The notes beneath the pieces are model-generated. The model was not told the DNA's origin and made no database searches. It saw only the letters and a list, made by a program, of their open reading frames with translations. From assembly GCA_018673255.1 (NCBI GenBank), contig JABHDC010000249.1, positions 29,147-93,146 on the forward strand: 64,000 nucleotides of DNA, read 5' to 3'. The translations under genes and the position numbers were made by a program. This stretch comes from Gemmatimonadota bacterium (GTDB lineage Bacteria; Latescibacterota; UBA2968; UBA8231). Positions within the stretch are counted from its first letter, which is position 1. The number at the start of each line of letters is the position of its first letter. Of this stretch, positions 41,383-50,986 are shown one piece after another.

Positions 41383-43002
41383 ATGCAGATCACAATCGGC
41401 GATGGTGCACAGTGGGCCTTCTCACCTTGTGACTGGGAGGATGCAGAGACCGGCCAGTTACAGCCGGTGGGCGAGCCCGGCGATCACGGCGAGGCCGGCA
41501 TGCAGGGCTACCGATTTGCCTTCCGCCAGGATGAGTCCCTCACAGACTTTCGGGCTCACTTTCAGATCAGACATGACAAGGCGCATGCGGACGTGGGGCT
41601 CATCTTCCGTGCCGCCAGCAACGAGGACTTCTACGTCTTCCACCTGCCATGCTGCGGCCAGGCCTACCGTGCCCAGCACTTCTGGGGTGCCGTGTCGCGG
41701 ATGGATTCCAGTGGGTATCTGCGGATCCAGCAGTTGAAGATGATTGCGCGCGTGAACAGTCTGACCAACATCTGGCATGACATCGAGGTCGAGGTACAGG
41801 GTGATACACTCACAGCGACGATCGATGGCCGGGGCCACTTCGAGATCTCTGGTCTCGATGTACGACCTGGGTGCATCGGCCTGATGCAGTTCAATGTCGC
41901 CAGTCTGCGTCATCTGGTGATCGAGGGCCCATCCGTCGCGGGTCACACCTTCCAAGACACGGGTCCACAACCGGTCAACTGGTTCCAGCCGTGCCGGAGC
42001 GATGAATATGGCCTGTGGCAGAAGCCGCAGTCCCTGCTGCGTTCACCGTCGGGTGATCTGGTCCTCGTCTTCGGTGTCCAGGAGCGACCCTACGAAGGCC
42101 GGACCACCATGTTGGCGAGCCGATCGAAGGATGATGGGCGAACCTGGGATGATCCCGAGGTCCTGCAATCTGCCGGCGACGATCCGTGGGGGATGAAGGG
42201 ACGATTTCATCAGTTTCCCGATGGCCGGATCCGTTGCCTGATGGCCGAGGAAGGAGGCTACACACTCTACGAGGTCTCCGATGACCTGCGGGAGTTGTCA
42301 TCTCCTCATCGGCTCGATCTGGGCCCGCAACCGGAGGGTATGCCCACGCTTCACATGGGACCCCAGGCTTTCCTGAATCAGTCCGATGGATCCGTGCAAC
42401 TCTTCCTGTACGGGGCCCACGACTCCAGTCAGCCGGCTACCAGTATCCACACGTGGGGCTCCGTCCACTGTCAGGCTTTCACCACCCGCTCTGAAGATGG
42501 TGGCCGCACCTGGTCGCCAGTCACCAGCATCGATGGTGTCACCAATGTCGAGGGCGACCCGATCATGGGATCCCTCGATCTGACCGAGGTGTGCTGTGCC
42601 GAATCGGCGCCGGGGATACTCGTGGCTCTCATCCGACCCGTCTATTCTCCCTGGATGTGGGAGACCTGGTCACGCGATGGTGGCAGATCGTGGGAGCCGT
42701 GCATGCGCGGCAGCTTCCCCGGTTATGCGACGCCCGCCATGCTGAAGACCGCATCGGGCGCCATTCTCGTCGCCCACCGACTACCGGGTTGCACCATCCA
42801 CGCCAGCTTTGACGGGGGACTGACCTGGGACGATGGCACGATGATCGACAGTTCGATCTGGGTCATGGGCTCCATGATGGAAGTGAAACCTGACTTGGTG
42901 CTCTACGTCTCCTACGACAGCTTCGAGTCCCGTATGCGGGCCCAGTTCATCCGTGTGCAGGATGGCAAACTTCATCCGGTTCGCCGGGAAGATTTGGCCT
43001 GA
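41383..43002 (+). CDS. Sialidase-like BNR-repeat protein with LamG-like N-terminus
   Basis: 539 residues from ATG 41383, preceded by AGGAGG with good spacing. The first 190 residues resemble a concanavalin/LamG-like (3-keto-disaccharide hydrolase-type) jelly roll (ADVGLIFRAASNEDFYVF, IEVEVQGDTLTATIDGR). The rest is a six-bladed BNR propeller with four Asp boxes: SKDDGRTW (about 42118), SEDGGRTW (42490), SRDGGRSW (42670) and SFDGGLTW (42805). Such proteins cleave sialic acids or act on other glycans. There is no signal peptide, so the substrate would be cytoplasmic. Sialidase Arg-triad residues cannot be assigned by eye. Confidence 0.75.
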   Translation: MQITIGDGAQWAFSPCDWEDAETGQLQPVGEPGDHGEAGMQGYRFAFRQDESLTDFRAHFQIRHDKAHADVGLIFRAASNEDFYVFHLPCCGQAYRAQHFWGAVSRMDSSGYLRIQQLKMIARVNSLTNIWHDIEVEVQGDTLTATIDGRGHFEISGLDVRPGCIGLMQFNVASLRHLVIEGPSVAGHTFQDTGPQPVNWFQPCRSDEYGLWQKPQSLLRSPSGDLVLVFGVQERPYEGRTTMLASRSKDDGRTWDDPEVLQSAGDDPWGMKGRFHQFPDGRIRCLMAEEGGYTLYEVSDDLRELSSPHRLDLGPQPEGMPTLHMGPQAFLNQSDGSVQLFLYGAHDSSQPATSIHTWGSVHCQAFTTRSEDGGRTWSPVTSIDGVTNVEGDPIMGSLDLTEVCCAESAPGILVALIRPVYSPWMWETWSRDGGRSWEPCMRGSFPGYATPAMLKTASGAILVAHRLPGCTIHASFDGGLTWDDGTMIDSSIWVMGSMMEVKPDLVLYVSYDSFESRMRAQFIRVQDGKLHPVRREDLA

Positions 43003-43020
43003 CGCCCAGAGGGCCGATCC

Positions 43021-45177
43021 TCAGCCCGATTCCCGCCAGTCTGGCATGCGTTGCGGTGTTTCGGTTACCGGCCAGGTGGGTCGCAGGTCGTCGGCGTACA
43101 GGCCCATGTGCTCCACCGGCAGGGCCATGAAGCCAGTGGCCAGCAGCGGTGCGTCGGCACGCAGGCGGTAGTCTCCCTGAGAGGCATCCACAAACCCAGG
43201 ATCCTGGTCGGCATACGACCCATTGTCCCGCAGGTCGAGGAAGTCAGCATTCCCCGATGCGGTGGCGCCGCACTGGTAGAAGAGATTGCGCCACACGTGA
43301 TTGATCCCTGGCTCCTCCTGCAGGCCTGCCAACTGTGGATAACGCGACAGATACAGGTCATTGAAGTAGAAGTTGTCCGGTGTTTCGCCATCGCGTAGCC
43401 ACTGCCAGACATTGTTGCTGCGGTTCCAGCCGCCACTGATCGCCTGACGGCAATCGACGAACATGTTGTTCTCGATGACATTGTCGCGGCCGCTGTTCAT
43501 CTGCACGGCGCCGAAATTGCCATTGGCACAGCGGATGAACAGGTTGCCGTAGAGGTGCAGGCCACTGATGGCATCGTCCAGGCGAATGGCCGCCTGGCCG
43601 TGCACGGCGGTCTCGCCACCCGTCTTGCCCAGGTCGTGAAACTTGTTGTATCGGAACACGACGCCGCGGTGGGTCGTGTTCATGTACAGCTCCATGCCGC
43701 CCTGATCATCCGATTCCTGCACGGCGCTGTGCACTTCGTTGTATTCGATGAGATGGTCGTTGCCCTCGATGCGCATGGCGCTGCTGGGGCAGTCATACAT
43801 CAGGTTGTGGGCCACGCGCAGACCGACACCCTCCAGCTGAATGGCGGGTGTGTAGGTACGATCGATACGACCGAAGCCATGGATCCGGCAGTTCTCGATA
43901 AAGTGCCGGCCCGGCGTGAGGGTTTCACGATCGCCACCGATCACCTCCGTGGCGCGGCGGCCGATGGTGTGGATGTCGCAGCTGAGAATGCCGTTGGCCT
44001 CGCCACCGTGGATGAGGATGCCATTGGCGGCCATCCTGGAGACCGTGCAGCCACAGACCACACAGTGCTGGCAGTCGCGCATCACCACACCGCTGTCGCG
44101 CCCCAGGTCCATGGTGAGTCCTTCGAGGCGTACGTCGCTGGCCCCGTCCAGGGTGACCATGGGTGTGGTCAGCATACCGATATCAATGGTGGCCTGGTCC
44201 GGGTCACAGGGCGGGTAGAAGTAGAGCACGCCCGTGTCGCGATCGATGTAGTATTCCCCCGGCTCGTCGATCTCTTCCAGGAGGTTGAAGGCATAATAGA
44301 TGATGCCCTGCGCCGTACTCATGCCCTGATCACCGCCGAACTCGTAGGGCACGCCCGTGGTGAGCGTGTGATTCTTCGCGTCGATGGCCCCCAGGGGGAG
44401 GGCGGTGTCAGCCCATAGATATCGGAAGTACCCGAAGAGCCACGGGTCTTTGGCCTGCGTCCACCGTTCGTGGCGGGGGTCTTCGTACTCCAGAACCGCC
44501 GGTCGGAGGTCTGCAGGGTCTCCCGGATCGATGAGACTGCGGGCCTCTACGAATCCCCGGTTGGGCCAGCGAGCTACCGTCTGTGGCTGGCCGTCGACCA
44601 TGAGCTCCAGCGTGGGGGCAGGCGATCTGTGCCCATAACCCCGGACGCGTAGCTCACCGAAGTCGGAAATGCCCTGCGTCTTCAGATCGCACTGCACCAC
44701 ATGTCCGCGGGCCTCAGAGGGCAGACGGGACAGGATGGCCGGGTCGGTGACGGGCGTGAATCCGGTGAGCCGCTGGCCGCCATACAGCACGGTGCGCCCC
44801 GGCTCCGCAGCGCGGTAGATGACAGGACCGGCCGCAGTGCCCGAATCCACGGCGGTGAGTTCCAGAGGTGCGGTGACGGGATATTCCCCGGGAGCCAGAG
44901 TGACGGCGATGGGGCCGTCCAGACCCTGGGTACGCAATTGGCGCACGGCATCACGGGCCCGGGTCAGGCCGGCGAAGGGCTGCGATGGACTGCCGTCGCC
45001 CGCATCATCACCGTCGGGCGCTACATGGATCTCAGCGGCCAGAGGCCCCACGTCCGGAAGTCGGGTCCGAGAGGCGTCGGGATCAGGACTCGGCAGTTCG
45101 TCGGGACGTATGCTCCATGGGGCTGGTGGGGTGTGGTCGACCTGGGTGACGCGGCAACCACTAGGGGTTTCACTCAC
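43021..45177 (-). CDS. Right-handed parallel beta-helix protein
   Basis: 718 residues from a GTG at 45177, chosen for the GAGGAG nine bases upstream; the frame upstream overlaps the preceding gene. The N-terminal EIHVAPDGDDAGDGSPSQPFAGLTRA segment is the usual DxxGD..PF opening of pectate-lyase-like proteins. The middle has a long array of beta-helix coils (LEGLTMDL, GVVMRDCQHCVVCGCTVS, GIENNMFVDCRQAISGG). The C-terminus (DQDPGFVDASQGDYRL) is typical of this group. Family members are polysaccharide lyases or hydrolases. No signal peptide. It is co-directional with the EHGDYP-family gene 41 bases upstream. Confidence 0.8.
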   Translation of the reverse strand: MSETPSGCRVTQVDHTPPAPWSIRPDELPSPDPDASRTRLPDVGPLAAEIHVAPDGDDAGDGSPSQPFAGLTRARDAVRQLRTQGLDGPIAVTLAPGEYPVTAPLELTAVDSGTAAGPVIYRAAEPGRTVLYGGQRLTGFTPVTDPAILSRLPSEARGHVVQCDLKTQGISDFGELRVRGYGHRSPAPTLELMVDGQPQTVARWPNRGFVEARSLIDPGDPADLRPAVLEYEDPRHERWTQAKDPWLFGYFRYLWADTALPLGAIDAKNHTLTTGVPYEFGGDQGMSTAQGIIYYAFNLLEEIDEPGEYYIDRDTGVLYFYPPCDPDQATIDIGMLTTPMVTLDGASDVRLEGLTMDLGRDSGVVMRDCQHCVVCGCTVSRMAANGILIHGGEANGILSCDIHTIGRRATEVIGGDRETLTPGRHFIENCRIHGFGRIDRTYTPAIQLEGVGLRVAHNLMYDCPSSAMRIEGNDHLIEYNEVHSAVQESDDQGGMELYMNTTHRGVVFRYNKFHDLGKTGGETAVHGQAAIRLDDAISGLHLYGNLFIRCANGNFGAVQMNSGRDNVIENNMFVDCRQAISGGWNRSNNVWQWLRDGETPDNFYFNDLYLSRYPQLAGLQEEPGINHVWRNLFYQCGATASGNADFLDLRDNGSYADQDPGFVDASQGDYRLRADAPLLATGFMALPVEHMGLYADDLRPTWPVTETPQRMPDWRESG

Positions 45178-45217
45178 GTTACAAATCTCCTCGATATCAT
45201 GGATGTCAGCAGGTTGC

Positions 45218-46498
45218 TCATCGTCCGTCGCCGGCCGACGCTTCAGCGCCACGCAGGGTCCCGTCCCTGCCCACGGGCAGGATGGCGGCGGCCGGTGTGG
45301 CTCCAGGTTCAGGCATAGAGACCTTGTCCAGACTGGCCCCATGGGGCCGGGTCGTGGTGGGGAGCCGAGGCAAGGGTGGAGCAGATTCGTAACTCACGTC
45401 GAGATGCGGCGTCTCGACCCGAGCGCCATTGCGGTGATGGGAGAGCATGACCGCTTCGAGGATTCCCGTTGTCAGGAGGGTGCGTTCCACCGGGCTCTGT
45501 GGCACGCCGCTGACAAAGAAGTCTTCGATGGCCAGTCCGAAATAGCTGAAGTGTGCGTGATTCGGTCCGGTGTCCGTGTGATACTCGAAGGCATCGATAC
45601 CAGAGATTCGCCGTGAGGCGTAGGCAAACTTGCTCACGTATCCTGTGTCTCCAAGCATCAGCACGCGGCCACGCAGACCGTCGTTGTATTCGAGCAGAAA
45701 GAGATGTGGATCGGTCACGCAGGTCCGATCGAGCTGGTCGGGTCCCGGATCCATCGCGGCCAGTGCGGCATCGGCCAGCTCCTGCGACCAGTCGCCTGCA
45801 TCAGCGGCGCGCCATACGTCATCACCGGACAGGCAGGTAACACTGCGCACGCCTGACTCGCCGCCCTGGCGGCGCTCGACCTGACACTGGAGAGCCTCCA
45901 GACCGTGGAAGCCATAACGCTCGAGCATGTGGTAGCTGATGCTCAGTGCCTCGTCGATCGGTTCGTGCAGCGGGTGCTCGTAGGTGGGGGATCGCCAGGT
46001 CACCGGCAGGGATGAGCCCGCCCACAGGGGGACGTCGAGGCGACGGGCCTCTTCTATCATCCACTGTGCGTCATGCCAGCGGTAGGCCAGGTGTTTGTCC
46101 GTGAATACCGGGATCCGGCGACTCGACTCACCGATGACGCCGCAGACCTGTTCGAAGAACCAGCGTCGCGGCAGCATCTCCTGGCCGAGGTGGGTGAGCG
46201 GGTAGTCGCCGTGTTCGCCGATGATGAGGACCGCATCGACCGCGAGCTCATCGCCACCGAGTGTCAGGGCAGCGCGGATACTGCCGTAGACGGGAATCGC
46301 GTATTGATTGGCCAGCTGCAGTCCCACGTCACGATTGTGGACCTGATCCAGGTAGATCGACGCGACACGCGAACGCGGCGCGATCAGCCCTTCGTCCGTG
46401 GCGAATCCGGTGAGGAACTTGGTCGCCAGCACGCCTGCGTGACTGTTGGCAAACCAGGTCGTGGCAATGATGGCAACACGCGGCGCTTCAGGCATCAT
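45218..46498 (-). CDS. EHGDYP-family protein (Gfo/Idh-associated, unnamed)
   Basis: 426 residues. I do not know an assigned function. It opens like a Rossmann-type domain (RVAIIATTWFANSHA), then VDAVLIIGEHGDYP and LPRRWFFEQVCG, IPVFTDKHLAYRW, WAGSSLPVTWR, all of which recur in proteins near Gfo/Idh dehydrogenases in planctomycete- and Latescibacterota-type genomes. The C-terminal 40 residues are Pro/Ala/Gly-rich and look disordered. GAGG lies just before tandem ATGs. Position between LamG-propeller and beta-helix genes suggests a role in glycan or uronate metabolism. Confidence 0.65.
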   Translation of the reverse strand: MMPEAPRVAIIATTWFANSHAGVLATKFLTGFATDEGLIAPRSRVASIYLDQVHNRDVGLQLANQYAIPVYGSIRAALTLGGDELAVDAVLIIGEHGDYPLTHLGQEMLPRRWFFEQVCGVIGESSRRIPVFTDKHLAYRWHDAQWMIEEARRLDVPLWAGSSLPVTWRSPTYEHPLHEPIDEALSISYHMLERYGFHGLEALQCQVERRQGGESGVRSVTCLSGDDVWRAADAGDWSQELADAALAAMDPGPDQLDRTCVTDPHLFLLEYNDGLRGRVLMLGDTGYVSKFAYASRRISGIDAFEYHTDTGPNHAHFSYFGLAIEDFFVSGVPQSPVERTLLTTGILEAVMLSHHRNGARVETPHLDVSYESAPPLPRLPTTTRPHGASLDKVSMPEPGATPAAAILPVGRDGTLRGAEASAGDGR

Positions 46499-46519
46499 GC
46501 ATCCTCAACGATCACGGGT

Positions 46520-48052
46520 TCACCCCGCCTGGAACAGCTCTGCGACGTCGCTGGCCGACAAGGCCCTTTGGTGCAGCTGCACATCTCGCATCTGTCCCTT
46601 GAAATCAGCGTGTGGTCCTTTGCCAATCCTCAGGGGCACGTCATTCGAGATGTTCCATTCTCGCGCTCCGACATCGGAAGACCATCGCACCAGCTCGCCA
46701 TCGACGAACAACTCCAGTCGCCTCTCCCGCCGCACGCCCACCAGGTGTCGCCAGCCACTCTTCAGTGCCACGTCGTACGTCACACTCTTGCCCGCCTCCA
46801 GCGAGAATACCCGTCCGGAGGGAAGTGTCCCGCAGAACAGCTTGCCCTGAAATACGGCCATCGACCACACGCGGCGATACTTCACATCCGGTGTCGTATC
46901 CAGCTGCCTCAATCTCGTCCACGTCGTACCGCCATCGTAGCGATACACCTCGGCCAGGGGCAGCGTGCCTGCGTAGAGCTTGCCATTGTAGACGGACATG
47001 GCCATCACTTCCTGCTCGCCGCCCAGCTGCCCACAGTCTACCCACCCCTGCTCTGAATCCTGTCGAAATACCTTCGCTTCAGGCCATGTTCCCGCGTGCA
47101 GGGCACCCTCGTAGGCGGCGAAGGAATACACCTGATCGACGCCCTCCTGGCCACCGGCACTGGACCACTCGGTTCCCCCTTCGTACCGGAAGACGCCGCC
47201 CTGCTTGTTTCCCTCGTTGCCCGCGCCAAGGAGGTTGCCGTCAAATACGCCCATCGACATCAGCCGGCATCCGGGGTCGCCGCAATGGGTCCACGTCGTG
47301 CCGCCATCGTAGCGATAGACGCCGCGGTGGTAATACGGCATGGCATACAGCTTGCCGTTGAAGACCGTCAGATTCCCAACGGTGTCGACGTCGTCCTTCG
47401 ACCAGCCCTGGAGATTCTGGACCCAGTCACTGTACACCGAGATGTCGTACAACTCGGCAACCGAGATCTTTCCACAGTCTTCCCAGGCACCGTCAGCCGT
47501 ATAGCGATACACACTGCCTCCGGGCGCCAGATTCCCTGACGGGGCCAGAGAGGAGCCCTGGGCCCGATAGTGGCCGGTGCCGACGAAGAGTTCGCCGCCG
47601 CACACGGCCAGAGACATTACCGTGTTGCACGGGTCGGGACTCCCAAGATCCTCCCAGACCTTGCCACCCTCGTATCGATACACATGTCCGGCCTCACCCT
47701 TGCCGGCTTCGTAGGAGCCTGCATACAGGCACCCATTCCACACAGCGAGGCCACTGACCTTCACACTTTTCCCGGGCCGACCGCAGTCCTTCCACTCCCC
47801 ATCGCTTTCGCCATTGTCCATCCCGAAATACAGATGACGACCATTGGAGTGGGTCGAGGTCACGCCGGGCCCGTCGTGGAAGCCGAAGTTGAATCCCTTC
47901 CTCAGCGTCGGGTCATACTTGCTGACCAGGTCGCCGAGGACATCATCCATCTCGGATTCGGTGTGCGCCCAGAGTGAGATCGAAAACTCGCCCGTCCCGG
48001 TGGCCTGGGACCCGTCGAGGAGCGACTCGTCGAGGGTTGGATCGTTATCCAC
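46520..48052 (-). CDS. LamG domain interrupted by a propeller
   Basis: 510 residues from a GTG that overlaps the aldo/keto reductase stop by eight bases. The first 75 residues (EFSISLWAHTESEMDD) and the last 80 (GWRHLVGVRRERRLELFVDG, MRDVQLHQRALSASDV) are the two halves of one LamG/concanavalin-like jelly roll. Between them lie repeated units of the VYNGKLYAGTLP..VYRYDGGTTWT type (about 80-430), a Kelch-like propeller. So the propeller appears inserted into the LamG fold. No signal peptide. It is probably a glycan-binding protein; no catalytic motif is seen. Confidence 0.7.
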   Translation of the reverse strand: MDNDPTLDESLLDGSQATGTGEFSISLWAHTESEMDDVLGDLVSKYDPTLRKGFNFGFHDGPGVTSTHSNGRHLYFGMDNGESDGEWKDCGRPGKSVKVSGLAVWNGCLYAGSYEAGKGEAGHVYRYEGGKVWEDLGSPDPCNTVMSLAVCGGELFVGTGHYRAQGSSLAPSGNLAPGGSVYRYTADGAWEDCGKISVAELYDISVYSDWVQNLQGWSKDDVDTVGNLTVFNGKLYAMPYYHRGVYRYDGGTTWTHCGDPGCRLMSMGVFDGNLLGAGNEGNKQGGVFRYEGGTEWSSAGGQEGVDQVYSFAAYEGALHAGTWPEAKVFRQDSEQGWVDCGQLGGEQEVMAMSVYNGKLYAGTLPLAEVYRYDGGTTWTRLRQLDTTPDVKYRRVWSMAVFQGKLFCGTLPSGRVFSLEAGKSVTYDVALKSGWRHLVGVRRERRLELFVDGELVRWSSDVGAREWNISNDVPLRIGKGPHADFKGQMRDVQLHQRALSASDVAELFQAG

Positions 48053-48950
48053 GGGAGCCGCCAGTCAGTCCGAAGTCATCGTTCAGTTCATCCCAGATGG
48101 CAGCATCGATGGTCGTCGTGTAGGCCTGGATATTCTGCTCGACGCGGGCGGGTCGCGAGAAACCGATGAGTGTTGAGGCAAAGCGCCGTTCACGCAGACA
48201 GAAGTGCAGATTCAGCGTGTCCAGATCGACATCACGTGCACGACACCAGTCCGCCATCTGCTGGGAACGCTGTGCGTTCAAACCGGTCGCCACGGCGGCG
48301 TTGATCGACGCATTAAAGGTGCCCACATCCTGTTTTACCGCGTGTTCGAGCACGCCCGCCTCGGCCGTCGTCACCATCAGGTTGTAGTCGTGGAAGGTCA
48401 GGCTGACGTCGAAGTCTCCCGTCTCGATGCACTGTCGATGGAACTCGTGGGGTCGACATCCCAGACCGATCGCGCGGATCGTGCCCTGCTCCTTGAGTTT
48501 GCGGAGGGCCGCGATGGAACCGTCCGGTGCCAATACGGGATCGAGGGTTTCCGGGTCGTGGACGAGGAAGACGTCGAGGTAGTCGACGCCAAGCTCCTTG
48601 AGGGAGTTCTCGACTCCCCACATGGTGCCGTCATAGGAGAAGGCATCAAGATTGCCCGGATGGACCGTGAGTTTTGAGGAGAGGATCAGCTCCTCTCGCA
48701 GATGTCCCTGGCCAAACCAGTGTGCCAGGGCCTGTCCTACGAAACCCTCGCTGCGGCCGGCGATGTAGTTATCGGATGTATCGATCAGATTGATGCCGGA
48801 TTCGAGTCCGGCCAGGACGGTCTCGACACCGAGTTCCGGTGAATACTGGCCACCACCCGTGTGCCCCAACCAGGCGCTGCCAATGCCGAGCACGGTGACT
48901 TCGAATCCGGTTCGACCGAGGGTACGCATTTCCCAGTTCTGCTTGCTCAT
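48045..48950 (-). CDS. Aldo/keto reductase
   Basis: 301 residues. The tetrad Asp57, Tyr62 (LIDTSDNYIAGRSE), Lys93 (SSKL) and His131 (LVHDPE) is intact. The layout fits the D-threo-aldose/L-fucose dehydrogenase-like branch. It heads a run aldo/keto reductase, LamG-propeller, EHGDYP-family and beta-helix, all minus strand. It differs from the reductase at 1191-2162, so the window holds two unrelated members. Confidence 0.9.
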   Translation of the reverse strand: MSKQNWEMRTLGRTGFEVTVLGIGSAWLGHTGGGQYSPELGVETVLAGLESGINLIDTSDNYIAGRSEGFVGQALAHWFGQGHLREELILSSKLTVHPGNLDAFSYDGTMWGVENSLKELGVDYLDVFLVHDPETLDPVLAPDGSIAALRKLKEQGTIRAIGLGCRPHEFHRQCIETGDFDVSLTFHDYNLMVTTAEAGVLEHAVKQDVGTFNASINAAVATGLNAQRSQQMADWCRARDVDLDTLNLHFCLRERRFASTLIGFSRPARVEQNIQAYTTTIDAAIWDELNDDFGLTGGSRG

Positions 48951-49045
48951 GGGGTCTCTTTCAAGTTGTGTCGCTATCGTGCGCGCCGACAGGCTTCCAC
49001 TTGGTCGTCAATGTCAACGAGGCGAACCAATCGAGCAAACCAGCC

Positions 49046-50971
49046 TCACCTGATGGCCCAGTGCCTGACCTCACCGGGGTTCAGGGCGAAGTCTGCTGCG
49101 GCGTAACCTCGTGAATCCACTTCAAGCCTCGTTCCGCCCTGGAGCATGGCAGTACTGTTGCGGTCGATACCGGCCATGAACAAGGGCAGTGAGAAATTCA
49201 CCTGCTTCGAATCAGTGGAGGGATTGAACAACACCACGAGGGCAGGCGGGGTGGCGCCGGGTCTTACGTGCATGACGCCATCGACGTCGGTCCCATTCGG
49301 CCGGGCCAGATGCACGGTCTCTCCCAGCAAGGTGGCGCGATGTTCCTTGAAGAATTGCATCCACTTCAGATAGATGGCCTTTGTCCTGGGCCCGAGGTAG
49401 ACCTGCTTGCCTGTGGTGACCCCGGAGTGACCGTAACCGAACATGCCGGCGATCGCATGTTCATAACTCACCGGATCCTCTTCTGAGGGCATCACACTGT
49501 TGCCGTGGTATTCCTCGATGCTGCACGAGGTCCAGGTGCAACAGGCAGGCGTCTTGTATCGCGTGTCGTAGGTCGCGCTGCGGAATACGGATACGTAGGC
49601 CAGGCCGGACATCGTCTCCTGGTCTTCTTCTGTGTAGCCGCCCGGCGATCGGCACACACCGAGCAAGTAGCTCTCTGGCGTGTCTCCCGGCGTGGTGAGG
49701 AAGACGCCCTTCCGGGTCATCTCAAGGTAGAAGCGTCGCTCCCAGTCCCAGTTCATGACCTTCACCGATTCGGCTGTCGTATGGCGATGATCCTTTTCCT
49801 GGCAAGGCAGGCCATGGTATGGGCCATCGATCCCGAGGCCGTCAAAGCCGATCTCATCGACGAGCCAGTTCATCTTTCCGCGGATGTAGTCTCCCCATCC
49901 GGACTGGTAACACATGTTGCCGAAACCCTCTGGATGGTAGCGGATGCCATCCGGTCCGAGATACTGCCAGTCAGGATGTTCGATACACACGGCCGAACTG
50001 TGATTGGCGATGGTCAGCGAGCAATAGGTGGCGACCTTCAGGCCCAGGTCGTGACAGTGTCCGACAAGCCGTTTGAGATCTGCGGCACCGCCGGGGAACA
50101 GATCGGCACGGGGGATATAGTCGCCCGTATTGGTGAAGAGCTGACCGACGAAGAACTCGATGTACTCAGCACCATCGTCGCGGCGCTGCCTGACCTGCGC
50201 GTACAGCTCATCGATGTGGTCGATACGGAAGACGCAGACGTGAACCGGATTGGCGACGATCCACGGCGCCAGTGTCTTGAGCACACGCTGGGAGACGACG
50301 CTGTTCTCATCGGCCGTCCCCGGTCCCACAGTCTGGATGCACCGGAAGGAGTCGAATCGCTCGCCGGGGGCAAGTTCGAGGTGGATATCCGAGGCGAAAC
50401 AGAAACGTTCGTAGGAAGCGAAGAACCCATCTCGTTGCGATTTGGCCGCGCCGTAGGTGTAGTAGTCGGTGGTTACCAGCAGTTCGCGACCCAATCGCAG
50501 AGCCTTCAGGATATCCACTGTCAGGTTGTCGATGACGAGAGGCTGCGGGCTCAGATTCTCGACCCGGATCTGTTTCACGAGGAAGGGGAGGTCATCGGAA
50601 AGCTCGTAGATCACGTGGATCTCGACGGCAGGGATGCCATCCTGATTCGGACGCGTGACAAGGGTGACCCGGTCACCGATGTCGCCTCTCTCCTGCACGA
50701 CATCGACTACACTGAAACTGCCTCTCTTCTGCCCCCATGATGGCTGATACGCCAAGGGCCCACCGAGATGTTCCTCGCCATTGATGGTGATGGCGAACTC
50801 AAAGGGCAGATGAGCGTCGAAGGCGAATGTGGGGCGGAAATGGCCATGCCCCCAGACGCCCTCCGGGGCGATGAAGTATCTGGAGGTCGAAAGGCCCTCA
50901 TCGGTCTCAATGATGCGTTCGATGCCGGCATTTCGCAGCGTGATCCGGCCTCCGTCGATGGTGATGGGCAT
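49046..50971 (-). CDS. GH36-like alpha-galactosidase family protein
   Basis: 641 residues. The N-terminal 270 residues are a beta-sandwich (ITLRNAGIERIIETDEG, HLGGPLAYQPSWGQKRG), followed by a TIM barrel (FFVGQLFTNTGDYIPRADLFPGG, LGLKVATYCSLT) with DEIGFDGLGIDGPYHGLPC, whose Asp in GIDG is placed like the nucleophile of clan GH-D alpha-galactosidases. The C-terminal RHWAIR-type sandwich closes it. No signal peptide. It is 15 bases downstream of binding lipoprotein D and probably co-transcribed. The exact sugar is not readable. Confidence 0.7.
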   Translation of the reverse strand: MPITIDGGRITLRNAGIERIIETDEGLSTSRYFIAPEGVWGHGHFRPTFAFDAHLPFEFAITINGEEHLGGPLAYQPSWGQKRGSFSVVDVVQERGDIGDRVTLVTRPNQDGIPAVEIHVIYELSDDLPFLVKQIRVENLSPQPLVIDNLTVDILKALRLGRELLVTTDYYTYGAAKSQRDGFFASYERFCFASDIHLELAPGERFDSFRCIQTVGPGTADENSVVSQRVLKTLAPWIVANPVHVCVFRIDHIDELYAQVRQRRDDGAEYIEFFVGQLFTNTGDYIPRADLFPGGAADLKRLVGHCHDLGLKVATYCSLTIANHSSAVCIEHPDWQYLGPDGIRYHPEGFGNMCYQSGWGDYIRGKMNWLVDEIGFDGLGIDGPYHGLPCQEKDHRHTTAESVKVMNWDWERRFYLEMTRKGVFLTTPGDTPESYLLGVCRSPGGYTEEDQETMSGLAYVSVFRSATYDTRYKTPACCTWTSCSIEEYHGNSVMPSEEDPVSYEHAIAGMFGYGHSGVTTGKQVYLGPRTKAIYLKWMQFFKEHRATLLGETVHLARPNGTDVDGVMHVRPGATPPALVVLFNPSTDSKQVNFSLPLFMAGIDRNSTAMLQGGTRLEVDSRGYAAADFALNPGEVRHWAIR

Positions 50972-50986
50972 GGTTTCTTTCGTCGG

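Noticed and set aside
49505..50740. 411-codon open frame opposite the GH36-like gene
   Set aside because: No protein family features and entirely covered by a well-supported gene on the other strand.
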